Below are positions 28,843 to 37,916 of a stretch of DNA of 59,350 nt, piece by piece. Source of the DNA: Rhodobium orientis (lineage in GTDB: Bacteria; Pseudomonadota; Alphaproteobacteria; Rhizobiales; Rhodobiaceae); contig NZ_NPEV01000035.1 in the NCBI RefSeq assembly GCF_003258835.1, positions 1-59,350 of the forward strand, in the 5' to 3' direction. A program made the position numbers and the translations under genes. Below the pieces are notes generated by a model. That model was not told where the DNA came from. It saw only the letters and a list, made by a program, of their open reading frames with translations, and made no database searches. Numbering within the stretch: position 1 is the stretch's first letter; each line of letters opens with the position of its first letter.

Positions 28843-30333
28843 ATGATCGACTTCACCCGCTACCGACACCAGTGGACCGACAACATCCGGGCCGACCTTC
28901 TGTCGGGCCTCGTCGTGGCGCTGGCGCTTATTCCCGAGGCGATTGCGTTTTCGATCATTGCCGGGGTCGATCCCAAGGTCGGGCTCTATGCCTCGTTCTC
29001 GATCGCGGTGGTCGTCGCCATTGCCGGCGGGCGGCCGGGGATGATCTCCGCGGCGACGGCGGCGACGGCCGTGCTGATGGTGACGCTGGTGCGCGACCAC
29101 GGCCTGCAGTATCTCTTGGCCGCCACCGTCCTTGCCGGACTGTTGCAGGTCGGGGCCGGGCTCTTGAAGCTCGGCTCGGTGATGCGGTTCGTCTCGCGCT
29201 CGGTGATCACCGGCTTCGTCAATGCGCTCGCCATCCTCATCTTCCTGGCGCAGCTGCCCGAGCTCGACCCGTCGCGCGTGCCGCCGCTGACCTATGTTCT
29301 GGTCGCGGCGGGCCTTGCCATCATCTACCTCTTTCCGCGCCTCACCCGCGCCGTGCCCTCGCCGCTGGTGACCATCGTCGTCCTGACAGCGCTCACCATC
29401 TCCTTCGGCTGGGAGGTGCGCACCGTCGGCGACATGGGCGATCTGCCGGACACGCTGCCGGTGTTCCTCATTCCGGACATCCCGTTCACCTTCGAGACCC
29501 TGCGGATCATCTTTCCCTATTCGCTGGCCGTTGCCGTCGTCGGCCTGCTTGAAAGCCTGATGACCCAGCAGATCGTCGACGACCTCACCGACACATCGTC
29601 CGACCGCAACCAGGAATGCATCGGCCAGGGCCTCGCCAACACGGCGACCGGCTTCATCGGCGGCATGGCCGGCTGCGCCATGATCGGCCAGTCGATGATC
29701 AACGTGAAATCCGGCGGGCGCGGCCGGCTTTCCGCCTTTACCGCGGGCACCTGCCTCCTCTTCATGGTCGTCGTGCTCGGCGACCTGGTCGGCCAGATCC
29801 CGATGGCGGCCCTCGTCGCGATCATGATCATGGTCTCGATCGGCACCTTTTCCTGGAGCTCGATCAAGAATTTGAAGGAGCATCCCCGCTCCTCCTCCAT
29901 CGTCATGCTGTCGACGGTCGTCTTCGTCGTCTACACGCACAATCTGGCCATCGGCGTCCTCGTCGGCGTGCTGTTCTCGGGCCTGTTCTTTGCCTGGAAG
30001 ATCGCCCAGATCTTCCGGGTGACGACGACGATCAGCCCGGACGGGCGGCACCGCACCTACCGCATCGAGGGCCAGCTCTTCTTTGCCTCGGTGGAAAGCT
30101 TCATGCAGGCGCTCGACTTCAAGGAAGCGCCGGAGAAGGTGACTATCGACGTCAGCCACGCCCATATCTGGGACATTTCGTCCGTCTCGGCGCTGGACAT
30201 GGCGGTGCTGAAATTCCGCCGCGAGGGGGCCGAGGTCGATATTGTCGGCATGAACGAGGCCTCGGAGACCATCGTCGACAGGCTGGCTATTCACGACAAG
30301 CCCGGCGCCATGGAAAAACTGCTCGGGCATTAG
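28843..30333 (+). CDS. SulP family anion transporter with STAS domain
   Basis: The 496-aa protein has the SulP arrangement: about 10-12 hydrophobic segments beginning [19 protein letters not shown] (the family signature near residue 20), [14 protein letters not shown], and a cytoplasmic STAS domain from about residue 395 ([16 protein letters not shown] to the end). SulP proteins carry sulfate, bicarbonate, molybdate or C4 acids. The next gene, a tandem universal stress protein, starts 10 nt later, so they form an operon. Substrate is not identified. Confidence 0.9.
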   Translation: MIDFTRYRHQWTDNIRADLLSGLVVALALIPEAIAFSIIAGVDPKVGLYASFSIAVVVAIAGGRPGMISAATAATAVLMVTLVRDHGLQYLLAATVLAGLLQVGAGLLKLGSVMRFVSRSVITGFVNALAILIFLAQLPELDPSRVPPLTYVLVAAGLAIIYLFPRLTRAVPSPLVTIVVLTALTISFGWEVRTVGDMGDLPDTLPVFLIPDIPFTFETLRIIFPYSLAVAVVGLLESLMTQQIVDDLTDTSSDRNQECIGQGLANTATGFIGGMAGCAMIGQSMINVKSGGRGRLSAFTAGTCLLFMVVVLGDLVGQIPMAALVAIMIMVSIGTFSWSSIKNLKEHPRSSSIVMLSTVVFVVYTHNLAIGVLVGVLFSGLFFAWKIAQIFRVTTTISPDGRHRTYRIEGQLFFASVESFMQALDFKEAPEKVTIDVSHAHIWDISSVSALDMAVLKFRREGAEVDIVGMNEASETIVDRLAIHDKPGAMEKLLGH

Positions 30334-30343
30334 GGAGATTTCG

Positions 30344-31198
30344 ATGACAACCGGCACTCTGATCGCCTTTGTGGACGGCTCGAAATACTCAAAGAGCGTC
30401 TGCCACTACGCGGCCTGGCTGGCGAAAAGGCTGAAGGCGACGGTCAAGATCTATCACGTCACCGCCCGCACCGAGGGCGACGACCGGCACGACCTCAGCG
30501 GCGCGATCCAGCTCGGCGCCCGCTCCAACCTTTTGGCGGAACTCTCCGAGCTCGACGCCAAGCGCGCCAAGCTCAGCCACGCCCAAGGCCGCGCCATCCT
30601 GGAGGACGCGCGGGCGATCGTGGAAGCCGACGGCGTTGCGGTCGAGACCCGGCTGCGCCAGGGCGATCTGGTCGAGACCTTGCAGGCCAAGGAGCACAAT
30701 GGCGACATCGTCGTCATCGGCAAGCGCGGCGAGGCGGCCGACATGGCAAAGGGGCATCTCGGCTCCAACCTGGAGCGGGTCGTGCGCTCCAGCCACAAGC
30801 CGGTGTTCGTCACCAACCGCGAATTCGCGCCGGTCTCAAAGATCCTGATCGCCTTCGACGGCGGCCCCTCCTCCCTGAAGGCGGTGGATTTTTTGGCCCG
30901 CAGCACGCTCGCCGCACGCCTGCCCGTGGCGCTCGCCTTCGCCGGCACGGAGACGCGGGAGGTCCGAAAGGCCCTTGACGACGCGCGGGCGCTGTTGTCC
31001 GCCGGCGGCCTCGACGTGGAGATCGTCGTCGAGCCCGGCCGCCCGGAAGCCGCCCTTGCCCGCCTCGTCGAAGAGCGCGGCTACGACATGCTCGTCATGG
31101 GCGCCTACGGCCACTCCCGCATCCGCAACCTGATCATCGGCTCGACGACCTCGGAGATGATCCGGACGTGTAAGGTGCCGATTTTGTTGATGCGGTAG
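30344..31198 (+). CDS. tandem universal stress protein (UspA-like)
   Basis: The 284-aa protein is two Usp domains in one chain (about 5-150 and 165-284). Both carry the ATP-binding G-x2-G-x9-G-S pattern: GKRGEAADMAKGHLGS in the first and GAYGHSRIRNLIIGS in the second, so nucleotide binding is expected. It starts 10 nt after the SulP gene, preceded by GGAG. Usp proteins paired with SulP transporters may tune transport in response to energy or stress; that is inference from gene order. Confidence 0.9.
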   Translation: MTTGTLIAFVDGSKYSKSVCHYAAWLAKRLKATVKIYHVTARTEGDDRHDLSGAIQLGARSNLLAELSELDAKRAKLSHAQGRAILEDARAIVEADGVAVETRLRQGDLVETLQAKEHNGDIVVIGKRGEAADMAKGHLGSNLERVVRSSHKPVFVTNREFAPVSKILIAFDGGPSSLKAVDFLARSTLAARLPVALAFAGTETREVRKALDDARALLSAGGLDVEIVVEPGRPEAALARLVEERGYDMLVMGAYGHSRIRNLIIGSTTSEMIRTCKVPILLMR

Positions 31199-31313
31199 GG
31201 GGGGGCGAAGGCAGAGGCCGGGCGGGCGCTGCGATCGAGCGGTCGGAAAGACGAGTTTTCGAAGAATAGTTGGCCAAGAGGCGGCGCGGATTATCTCAGT
31301 CTCAATATTCGTC

Positions 31314-31925
31314 TTATTGCCTGATTTGGCAGATCACGGATCTAAAGCTCATCTTCTTGTAACCCCCCTCGAAGAACCTTTTCCCGAACTCCCTTTCTAG
31401 CTCAAGCAACTCCTTCTGCGCGCCCTTGTGCCCGAGCATCGAAGCATTTTTGAAGTAATTATAAGAAAGTCTAATGTTTCTTCCTGGGTCCAGAGCGGCA
31501 AACGGGTTGCCGGAAGGTGTTGCACCACGCATCCTTTCGCCGATTTCGAACAAGGCAGCCGGACTTCCCTCCAACGCCGCAATTGTCGCCCAGTCTCCTC
31601 TATAGAGATAATTCAGTGCGCCTCTCGCGTATTTTGCACCCTGGGCCTCGGCTGTTTCCAAATTTCTGACGGCACCGCATCTGTCAATACCGGTTTTGAG
31701 GAACCCAGATCCAAGCAATACTGCTTTCTGGAAGTATATACCGCCGTCATCCTCCGGAGAGTAATTCCGGATTAATTCCCACGCGAATTCATATCTCTTC
31801 TCACGGATAGCGTTATTAAATTCATCTTCGTCAAATTCTCCGGATAAGGAACTCTGGCCTGACATGATCAAGAAACCAAAACACATAATAAATTTAAGCC
31901 AACTCTCCCTATTTCTTGCGTTCAT
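31314..31925 (-). CDS. secreted Sel1/TPR-like repeat protein
   Basis: The 203-aa product begins with a signal peptide-like segment (WLKFIMCFGFLIMSGQSSL) and continues with helical Sel1-like repeats, such as GIYFQKAVLLGSGFLK, AEAQGAKYARGALNYLY and LSYNYFKNASMLGHKGAQKEL. The reading frame continues upstream to 32117, but that part is basic, Pro-rich and lacks repeats, so I start at MNARNRESW. The gene is AT-rich compared with both neighbours, suggesting transfer. Sel1 repeats mediate protein contacts; no catalytic domain is visible. Confidence 0.6.
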   Translation of the reverse strand: MNARNRESWLKFIMCFGFLIMSGQSSLSGEFDEDEFNNAIREKRYEFAWELIRNYSPEDDGGIYFQKAVLLGSGFLKTGIDRCGAVRNLETAEAQGAKYARGALNYLYRGDWATIAALEGSPAALFEIGERMRGATPSGNPFAALDPGRNIRLSYNYFKNASMLGHKGAQKELLELEREFGKRFFEGGYKKMSFRSVICQIRQ

Positions 31926-32122
31926 TTTCGCGTTTCTCTGCTTGGGGCGCTTTCGTATCGAAAGCTGTTTTCGAATGCACGGTCGGGCGGCTGCGCTTGG
32001 TGGGCAAGGATACAATTTTCGGCTGTAGGAACATAGCGTTGAACGACGATTGACACGCATGGCCATTGGTCGCGGCGAGCTCGGCGCAGTGCGCCCTACA
32101 CCCGCGTCATCAGCCAATCCCC

Positions 32123-32824
32123 CTACTCCACTCCAACCACCCCCAACACTTCCCCCAATTCCTCCACCACATGATCCGCATGCTCCGCCAACACCGCGCG
32201 TTCATGCATCCCCGTCGTCACCCCGATGGCCAACACCCCAGCGGCCTTGGCCGCACGCATGTCGTGCAAGGAGTCGCCGACGAAGGCGATTTCGCGCGGC
32301 GCCAGGCCGTTCATCTGCGCGAAGGCGTTGATCTGGCCGGGGTCGGGTTTCCAGCCGTGGCCGGTGTCGTAGCCGATGACGTCTTTGAGGTGGGTGTCGA
32401 TGCCGACGGTGGCCAGTTGGGCGCGGGCGCAGGATTCCGTGTCGTTGGTGATGCACGCAGTGAGGATGTTGGCGGCGGCAAGGTCTGTCAGCAGGGCTTC
32501 CGCGCCGGGGAGCGTTGCGGCGTGGCGGACGGAGTTTTCCTCCAGCAAGCGGTCGATGCGGGAGATGAGGGCGGCGTCGCAGGCAATGCCCAGCCGCTCG
32601 GCGAGGAAAGGCGCGTAGTCGCCGGTGGCGTTGGCGAAGATGATGGAGTCGCGGGAAAAGCGCCGGGTCGCCAGGTCGTAGCCGGCGATTTCCGCGAGGT
32701 CCGCCATGGTCGCCGCGTCGCCGGTGCACAGATCGTCCAGCACCGCATGGGCGGCCGGGCCGAATGTGGCGTCGAAGTCGAGTAGCGTTCCGTCCTTGTC
32801 GAACAGCACAGCCCGGATCGTCAC
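32123..32824 (-). CDS. HAD-family hydrolase (phosphoglycolate phosphatase-like)
   Basis: This 233-aa enzyme carries the HAD catalytic motif DKDGT (D9 nucleophile, D11 acid/base), motif II TACITNDT, a motif III lysine in HGWKPDPGQ and motif IV FVGDSLHDMRAA, with an alpha-helical cap between. It is closest in layout to the Gph/phosphoglycolate phosphatase group, whose substrates are small phosphate esters. It is divergent from the aminotransferase gene. Actual substrate unknown. Confidence 0.85.
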   Translation of the reverse strand: MTIRAVLFDKDGTLLDFDATFGPAAHAVLDDLCTGDAATMADLAEIAGYDLATRRFSRDSIIFANATGDYAPFLAERLGIACDAALISRIDRLLEENSVRHAATLPGAEALLTDLAAANILTACITNDTESCARAQLATVGIDTHLKDVIGYDTGHGWKPDPGQINAFAQMNGLAPREIAFVGDSLHDMRAAKAAGVLAIGVTTGMHERAVLAEHADHVVEELGEVLGVVGVE

Positions 32825-33049
32825 GTTTTTTTCTCCCCCTGCCGGTCTTCACGGATAACCAACGACCAGGCGCGTCCGGCGCCGCGCGAGGACATAGCAG
32901 CCCCTTGGCGCCGCGCCAACGGCGGGCCTTGCGGTCGCCCCACAACTGTGATCAGGCTTGGGGGATCGTTACGACCCGGCCGCGCCCTTTTCGCGACAGA
33001 TGAGAGAGCCCGACGGCCGCGCCTTCTTTTATCATTTGAGGAGCCGACC

Positions 33050-34432
33050 ATGCCGCTGACCAATGTCCAGGCGCGCGATCTCGCCACCATCCTCCACCCC
33101 TATACGCCGCTGCACACGCTGCCCCAGACCGGCCCCCTCGTGCTCGACCACGGCAAGGGCGTCTTCGTCTACGACACCCAGGGCAACGAATATATCGAGG
33201 GCATGTCCGGGCTCTGGTGCGCCGGCCTCGGCTTCGGCGACGCGGAGCTGATCGATGCCGCCACGGAGCAGATGCACAAGCTGCCCTACTATCACCTGTT
33301 CGGCGGCAAGGGCATGGAGCCGGCCATCGAGCTCGGCGAAAAGCTGAAGGAAATCGCGCCGATGCCGGTCTCCAAGGTGTTCTTCACCTCGTCCGGCTCG
33401 GAGGCCAACGACACCCAGGTCAAGCTCGCCTGGTACTACAACAACGCGCTGGGCCGGCCGGAAAAGAAGAAGATCATCTCGCGCATGAAGGCCTATCACG
33501 GGGTGACCGTGATGAGCGGCTCGCTGACCGGGCTGCCGATCGTCCATGGCGACTTCGACCTGCCGGTGGCCGGCGTCCTCCACACCGACTGCCCGCACCA
33601 CTACCGCTTCGCCGAAGCGAGCGAGAGCGAGGATGATTTCGTCGCCCGTCTGGCGGCAAACCTGAAGGCTTTGATCGAGGCGGAAGGCCCGGAGACGATC
33701 GCCGCCTTTATTGCCGAGCCGATCATGGGCGCGGGCGGCGTCATCCTGCCGCCGGAGGGGTATTTTCAGGCGATCCGGCCGATCCTTGCCGAGCACGACA
33801 TCCTCTTCATCGACGACGAGGTGATCTGCGGTTTCGGGCGCACCGGCAACTGGTGGGGCGCGGAGACCTACGGGTTCGAGCCGGACACGCTGTCGGCCGC
33901 CAAGCAGATGACGTCGGCCTATGCGCCGCTCGGCGCCGTCCTGGTGCCTGAACGGATGGTCGAGGCGTTCGAGGCGGAGTCCGCCAAGCTCGGCGCCTTC
34001 GGCCACGGCTTCACCTATGGCGGCCACCCGCTCGGCTGCGCCGTCGGCGCCAAGGCCATCGAGATCTACCAGAAGCGCGACATCCTCGGCCATGTGCGGA
34101 AACTGGCGCCGCAGTTCGAGGCGCGGCTCGCAAAGCTTGCCGATCATCCCCTCGTCGGCGAGGCGCGCGGCAAGGGGCTGATCGGCGGCGTGGAACTGGT
34201 CGCCGACAAGGCCACAAAGCGGCCGTTCGGCGCCAAATCCGGCGTTGCCGCCCGGATGGTCAAATTCGCCGAGGCGCGCGGCGCGATCTTCCGGCCGATC
34301 GGCGACACCGTCGCCCTCTGCCCGCCGATGGTCATCACCGAGGCGGAGCTGGACCTCCTGTTCGACAAGATGGAAGCGGCCTTGGGCGACGCGGAGGACT
34401 GGGTCCGCAAGGAAGGGCTTCGGGAGAAGTAA
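33050..34432 (+). CDS. class III PLP-dependent aminotransferase (omega-transaminase group)
   Basis: The 460-aa enzyme has the class III layout: a PLP phosphate-binding region FTSSGSEANDTQVKLAW, the Asp motif FIDDEVICGFGRTG, and the Schiff-base lysine K285 in SAAKQMTSAYAPLGAV. Sequence style and length match omega-amino acid/pyruvate transaminases that act on beta-alanine, 4-aminobutyrate, taurine or polyamines. The open frame reaches back to 32948, but TTTGAGGAG just upstream of 33050 and the typical MPLTNVQARDLATILHPYT opening define the start. PdxH, which makes its cofactor, lies about 1.4 kb away, probably by chance. Confidence 0.9.
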   Translation: MPLTNVQARDLATILHPYTPLHTLPQTGPLVLDHGKGVFVYDTQGNEYIEGMSGLWCAGLGFGDAELIDAATEQMHKLPYYHLFGGKGMEPAIELGEKLKEIAPMPVSKVFFTSSGSEANDTQVKLAWYYNNALGRPEKKKIISRMKAYHGVTVMSGSLTGLPIVHGDFDLPVAGVLHTDCPHHYRFAEASESEDDFVARLAANLKALIEAEGPETIAAFIAEPIMGAGGVILPPEGYFQAIRPILAEHDILFIDDEVICGFGRTGNWWGAETYGFEPDTLSAAKQMTSAYAPLGAVLVPERMVEAFEAESAKLGAFGHGFTYGGHPLGCAVGAKAIEIYQKRDILGHVRKLAPQFEARLAKLADHPLVGEARGKGLIGGVELVADKATKRPFGAKSGVAARMVKFAEARGAIFRPIGDTVALCPPMVITEAELDLLFDKMEAALGDAEDWVRKEGLREK

Positions 34433-34434
34433 AA

Positions 34435-34790
34435 GCTCTTTTCTCGCTCACGGCCGAGCGTTCGCTAACGCTCGCTGGCCTTGCGCGAGGGCGGCGCATC
34501 GGCGCCGGCGGCCGTTCGGCCTTGCGATCCCTATCGGGATCGAGGTGCACGGCGTGCCGGCTTCAGCACAAAGCCGGCGCAGCTCTCCGTCGTCACCCCG
34601 GGAGGAGCGAAGCGGAGACCCGGGGCCCATTGCCCCTCCCGGCGCGGCAGCCCATCGCGGACCTCGATGCGGCCATCGTCGACGCAAAGGCCTTGTTTCA
34701 CCAACCCATGGCCTACCGTCCGGTGAGGGCAACGGACCCCGGCTCGAGGGCCGGGGTGACGGCAGAGGGAAGCGATGGCGAGCACCAGAT
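34435..34790. repeat. hairpin-rich palindromic block
   Basis: Consecutive inverted repeats fill this stretch after the aminotransferase: CGAGCGTT-CGCT-AACGCTCG at 34455-34474, a CGATCCC/GGGATCG hairpin near 34526-34543, GCCGGC arms near 34557-34583, and GTCACCCCGG near 34592 matched by CCGGGGTGAC near 34753. The last pair is a repeat type common between alphaproteobacterial genes. The first hairpin may terminate the aminotransferase transcript. Confidence 0.65.
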
Positions 34791-34849
34791 CGCCGGCGCC
34801 TGTGAACGCCGCCTCACCCGCGTCGTATCGGCCCCATCCACAATACATT

Positions 34850-35555
34850 CATTCTACATGCATTAAGTGGATTCACCCGCCTTCTTATACTTTTGATGGA
34901 TAAGGGGAATTCCGGAGATTCGGGATTTTTGACCCGCCGGACGGCCCGACAGAGCGGCGAAAAGTGTTAACGAAAAGCCGCGGACTGGGCTCACGCGTTG
35001 AAATATTTCGCCTCACATGCGGTAACATGCGCCGTGCAAAGCGATTTCGTGATCACAGATTTGAATTCGTTTTGGCGCGCGCTTTTTGTGCAACAGTCGC
35101 GCCGGCGAAAATCGCATTTCGACCAATTCCTTGCACCTCTTAACGCGTTTTACGGCCTTTCCGTAAAAGACCATATGATTGACACAAGGGATTCCATTTT
35201 ACTGTTTTTGTTGTCATTTCGGAATCAATTCCGATTTTCCTATCTGAAGATCGCGCCGGGATAACAAGTATTCGGAATACTGTTTCACCCGCACATGCCA
35301 TGCACATTGAAGGTGCGGCACCGGCGGCAGCATGCCGAAAATTGCACCATGGCGCCGAAATCGGCGGACTATGTCATGGAGCGACACAGAATGTGATTGG
35401 CTCGATAGGGAAGGTTTCAGAAACCATCACGATTATGGCGCAATCGCCTCCTAGGTGAGCCGTCGCGTCCAAGTCGGGCGCAAAACAGTCACATCACCGC
35501 GGGCTCGGGGAACTGTGTCGGGGTCCGCAAACCACACGATGGGTGGGTTTTCGTT
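34850..35555. other. AT-rich intergenic region without recognisable gene
   Basis: Base composition falls sharply here. An 88-codon frame at 34998-35264 has no ribosome-binding site or family resemblance and is not annotated. Small dyads occur, for example TTTACGG-CCTTT-CCGTAAA near 35147 and CGGAATCAATTCCG near 35219. The region leads into the 48-aa gene and may hold its promoter or a small RNA; neither can be shown by eye. Confidence 0.5.
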
Positions 35556-35702
35556 ATGGACTACAAGACTGCCGAAGCAATGATCCGCAATGACAAGGAT
35601 TCGGATCTGGACCGTCTATACAAGCCGGTCGGCATTGCGGCCGTCAGCGCTGCTGCCATCTGCTGCCAGGAAAAGAAGGACGCCGGCAAGTCGCGCAAGT
35701 GA
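35556..35702 (+). CDS. 48-aa hypothetical protein
   Basis: ATG at 35556 to TGA at 35700-35702 encodes 48 residues, beginning MDYKTAEAMIRNDKDSD and ending KKDAGKSRK, with one short Ala-rich hydrophobic stretch (GIAAVSAAAICC) and two adjacent Cys. GGGTGGG lies shortly upstream. GC-rich, codon-biased sequence resumes exactly with this frame after a long AT-rich non-coding stretch, which favours a real gene. No family is recognised. Confidence 0.55.
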   Translation: MDYKTAEAMIRNDKDSDLDRLYKPVGIAAVSAAAICCQEKKDAGKSRK

Positions 35703-35864
35703 CCACCGGGTCTTTCTAAAAAAACATCCCGACATCGCCGCGCCCCTTTCCGGCGTCACGCCGCGAGGGTGGATCTTTCGGCGATTTCGCGGAGCGCCCC
35801 GCGGCTGGCGGGACGGCCTTTGCGGTGAACGGGTCGGGATGTTCGGCGTTCGCGCTCTTCTCGT

Positions 35865-36482
35865 TTACGGGAACAGGCGCACCGTTTGCCACGGCGCCTT
35901 GTCGTGGTCGCGGCTGAAGACCAGGCGGTCGTGCAGCCGGAACGGGCGGTCGCGCCAGAACTCGATCGATTGCGGCACCACGCGGAACCCCGACCAATGC
36001 GGCGGCCGGGGGATCTTGCCGATGCCGTATTTGGCGGCATAGCGGGCCACTTCCTTTTCCAGATGGAACCGGCTTTCCAGCGGCCGCGACTGTTGTGAGG
36101 CCCAGGCGCCGATACGGCTCTGGCGCGCGCGGCTGTCGTAATAGGCGTCCGCCTCCGCATCGGTGACGGGAACGACCGGGCCGCGCACGCGCACCTGCCG
36201 GCGCAGGCTCTTCCAGTGAAAGCAGAGCGCCGCCTTCGGCGTTGCCGCGAGCTCGACGCCCTTGGTGCTTTCCAGGTTCGTGTAGAAGACGAAGCCGGCC
36301 GGGTCGACGCCCTTCAAAAGCACCATGCGCACATCGGGCATGCCGTCTTCATCGACGGTCGCCAGGGACATGGCGTTGGGGTCGTTGGGTTCGGTCTTTT
36401 CCGCCTCGGCGAGCCACTCGCCGAACAGCCGGAACGGCTCGTCACTGTCGAAAATATCGTGCTCTTCGGCCTCTTGGGTCAC
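35865..36482 (-). CDS. pdxH: pyridoxamine 5'-phosphate oxidase PdxH
   Basis: PdxH is the FMN enzyme that oxidises pyridoxine or pyridoxamine 5'-phosphate to PLP. The sequence shows [53 protein letters not shown], and a C-terminal RLHDRLVF-type segment, all family signatures with FMN and substrate contacts. Starting at the GTG at 36482 gives 205 aa, the usual family size; the frame could extend to an ATG at 36551 (228 aa), but the extra residues are Arg-rich and unlike PdxH. It is divergent from the DnaJ-like gene. Confidence 0.9.
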   Translation of the reverse strand: MTQEAEEHDIFDSDEPFRLFGEWLAEAEKTEPNDPNAMSLATVDEDGMPDVRMVLLKGVDPAGFVFYTNLESTKGVELAATPKAALCFHWKSLRRQVRVRGPVVPVTDAEADAYYDSRARQSRIGAWASQQSRPLESRFHLEKEVARYAAKYGIGKIPRPPHWSGFRVVPQSIEFWRDRPFRLHDRLVFSRDHDKAPWQTVRLFP

Positions 36483-36727
36483 GGCTGGAGATCCTGATCG
36501 TTGTTTTCTTCTTCCTTCTGGATCGCGGCATACAGCAAATCGCGCTGACAATCACCCCGCCAGCCGCTACAACTCGGCGGGCGCGCCGGCGGATGGTGCG
36601 GGATCGCACTCGCGCGCCTGCCGGCTTCTGGAATTTTTTCCTATCGGTTCCCATATTGCCGGTGAGAGAGGGCCGACGGGCGCGGTCTGCGCCGTCGGCG
36701 GAAAAGACAACATACGGGACGATCTGA

Positions 36728-37699
36728 ATGCGTGATCCTTATACCGTTCTCGGTGTTTCGCGGGACGCTTCGGAGGCCGACGTCAAGAAGGCCTTCCGCA
36801 AGCTGGCGAAGAAGTTCCACCCGGACAGCAATCCGGGGGACAAGGCCGCGCAGGCGAAATTCTCCGAGATCAACACCGCCTATGAAATCGTCGGCGACAA
36901 GGAAAAGCGGGCCAAGTTCGACCGCGGCGAGATCGACGCCGATGGCAAGCCGACCTTTCACGGCTTCGAGGGCCATCCGGGCGGCGGGTTCGGAGGCTTC
37001 GGCGGCGACCGCGGCCAGGCCCACGGCTTCCGCTATTCCTCGGAAAACATGTCCGACGTCGGCATGGACGACATCCTCAGCCAGATTCTCGGCGGCATGG
37101 GCGGCGGCCGGCGCGCCAAGGCCGGTGGCTTCGGCGCAAGGGCCCAGCCCCAGGCCGTGCGCGGCGAGGACGTAACGGTGACGGCCTCCGTCAGCCTTGA
37201 GGACGTCGTCGCCGGCAGGAAGGCGCGGGTGACGCTGCCGACCGGCAAGACCCTCGACGTGGCGCTGCCTCAGGGCGTCGACGACGGCCAGCAGATCCGG
37301 CTCAAGGGCCAGGGCCAGCCGGGCCAGCTCGGTGGGCCGGCCGGCGATGCGCTGGTCAAGGTCGCCTTTGCGCCGCACAAGCTCTTCAAGGTCGACGGCC
37401 ACACCTTGAAGCTCGACCTGCCGATCGGCCTCGACGAGGCCGTGCTCGGCGCCAAGGTGCGGGTGCCGACGCTGGAGGGCGCGGTCGAAATGACGGTGCC
37501 GGCGGGCTCGAATGGCGGGCGCACCCTGCGGCTGCGCGGCAAGGGCCTGCCGCTCGCTAAGGGCGGGCGCGGCGACCTCCTGATCCAGCTTCGCATCACC
37601 CTGCCGGAAGGCGGCGACAGCGATCTGGAAGAGCTGATGAAGAAATGGCGCGACGCCAGGCGCTATTCCGCCCGCGGCGAGGAATTCGGCGCGGCGTAG
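36728..37699 (+). CDS. CbpA-like DnaJ domain co-chaperone
   Basis: The 323-aa protein has an N-terminal J domain with the Hsp70-activating HPD tripeptide (KKFHPDSNPGDK), a Gly/Phe-rich linker (GGGFGGFGGDRG and following), and two C-terminal beta domains. The four CxxCxGxG repeats of DnaJ are absent, making it a type II J protein such as CbpA, which assists DnaK. It is monocistronic and ends in front of palindromic repeat copy 2. Confidence 0.92.
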   Translation: MRDPYTVLGVSRDASEADVKKAFRKLAKKFHPDSNPGDKAAQAKFSEINTAYEIVGDKEKRAKFDRGEIDADGKPTFHGFEGHPGGGFGGFGGDRGQAHGFRYSSENMSDVGMDDILSQILGGMGGGRRAKAGGFGARAQPQAVRGEDVTVTASVSLEDVVAGRKARVTLPTGKTLDVALPQGVDDGQQIRLKGQGQPGQLGGPAGDALVKVAFAPHKLFKVDGHTLKLDLPIGLDEAVLGAKVRVPTLEGAVEMTVPAGSNGGRTLRLRGKGLPLAKGGRGDLLIQLRITLPEGGDSDLEELMKKWRDARRYSARGEEFGAA

Positions 37700-37784
37700 G
37701 GCGGACGCTTCTGAGATATTGATCTGCAACGGACGGCCACCGATGATGATCTACTGATGGCTGTTTATTCTTTGCGACTGCCCG

Positions 37785-37881
37785 CTGGATTGCCGCGTCG
37801 GCCTAAAGGCCTCCTCGCAATGACGTCTTGTTTTATGAATCAATCAGTTATCGTCATTGCGAGCGCAGCGAAGCAATCCAG
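37785..37881. repeat. intergenic palindromic repeat, copy 2
   Basis: A 97-bp imperfect palindrome nearly the same in its arms as the one at 5820-5919: CTGGATTGCCGCGTCGGCC on the left and GTCATTGCGAGCGCAGCGAA then GCAATCCAG on the right. The central loops differ. Like the first copy it lies between convergent genes. Confidence 0.85.
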
Positions 37882-37916
37882 GGGCAACCCGCTCCGATGC
37901 CGGCGACGACGCTCCC

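Noticed and set aside
28419-28856. Open frames in the DUF262-SulP gap, both strands
   Set aside because: They lack start signals and domain resemblance, and they overlap the composition transition.
34998-35264. 88-codon frame in the AT-rich gap
   Set aside because: There is no ribosome-binding site, no codon bias like the neighbours and no recognisable protein, so it is not called.
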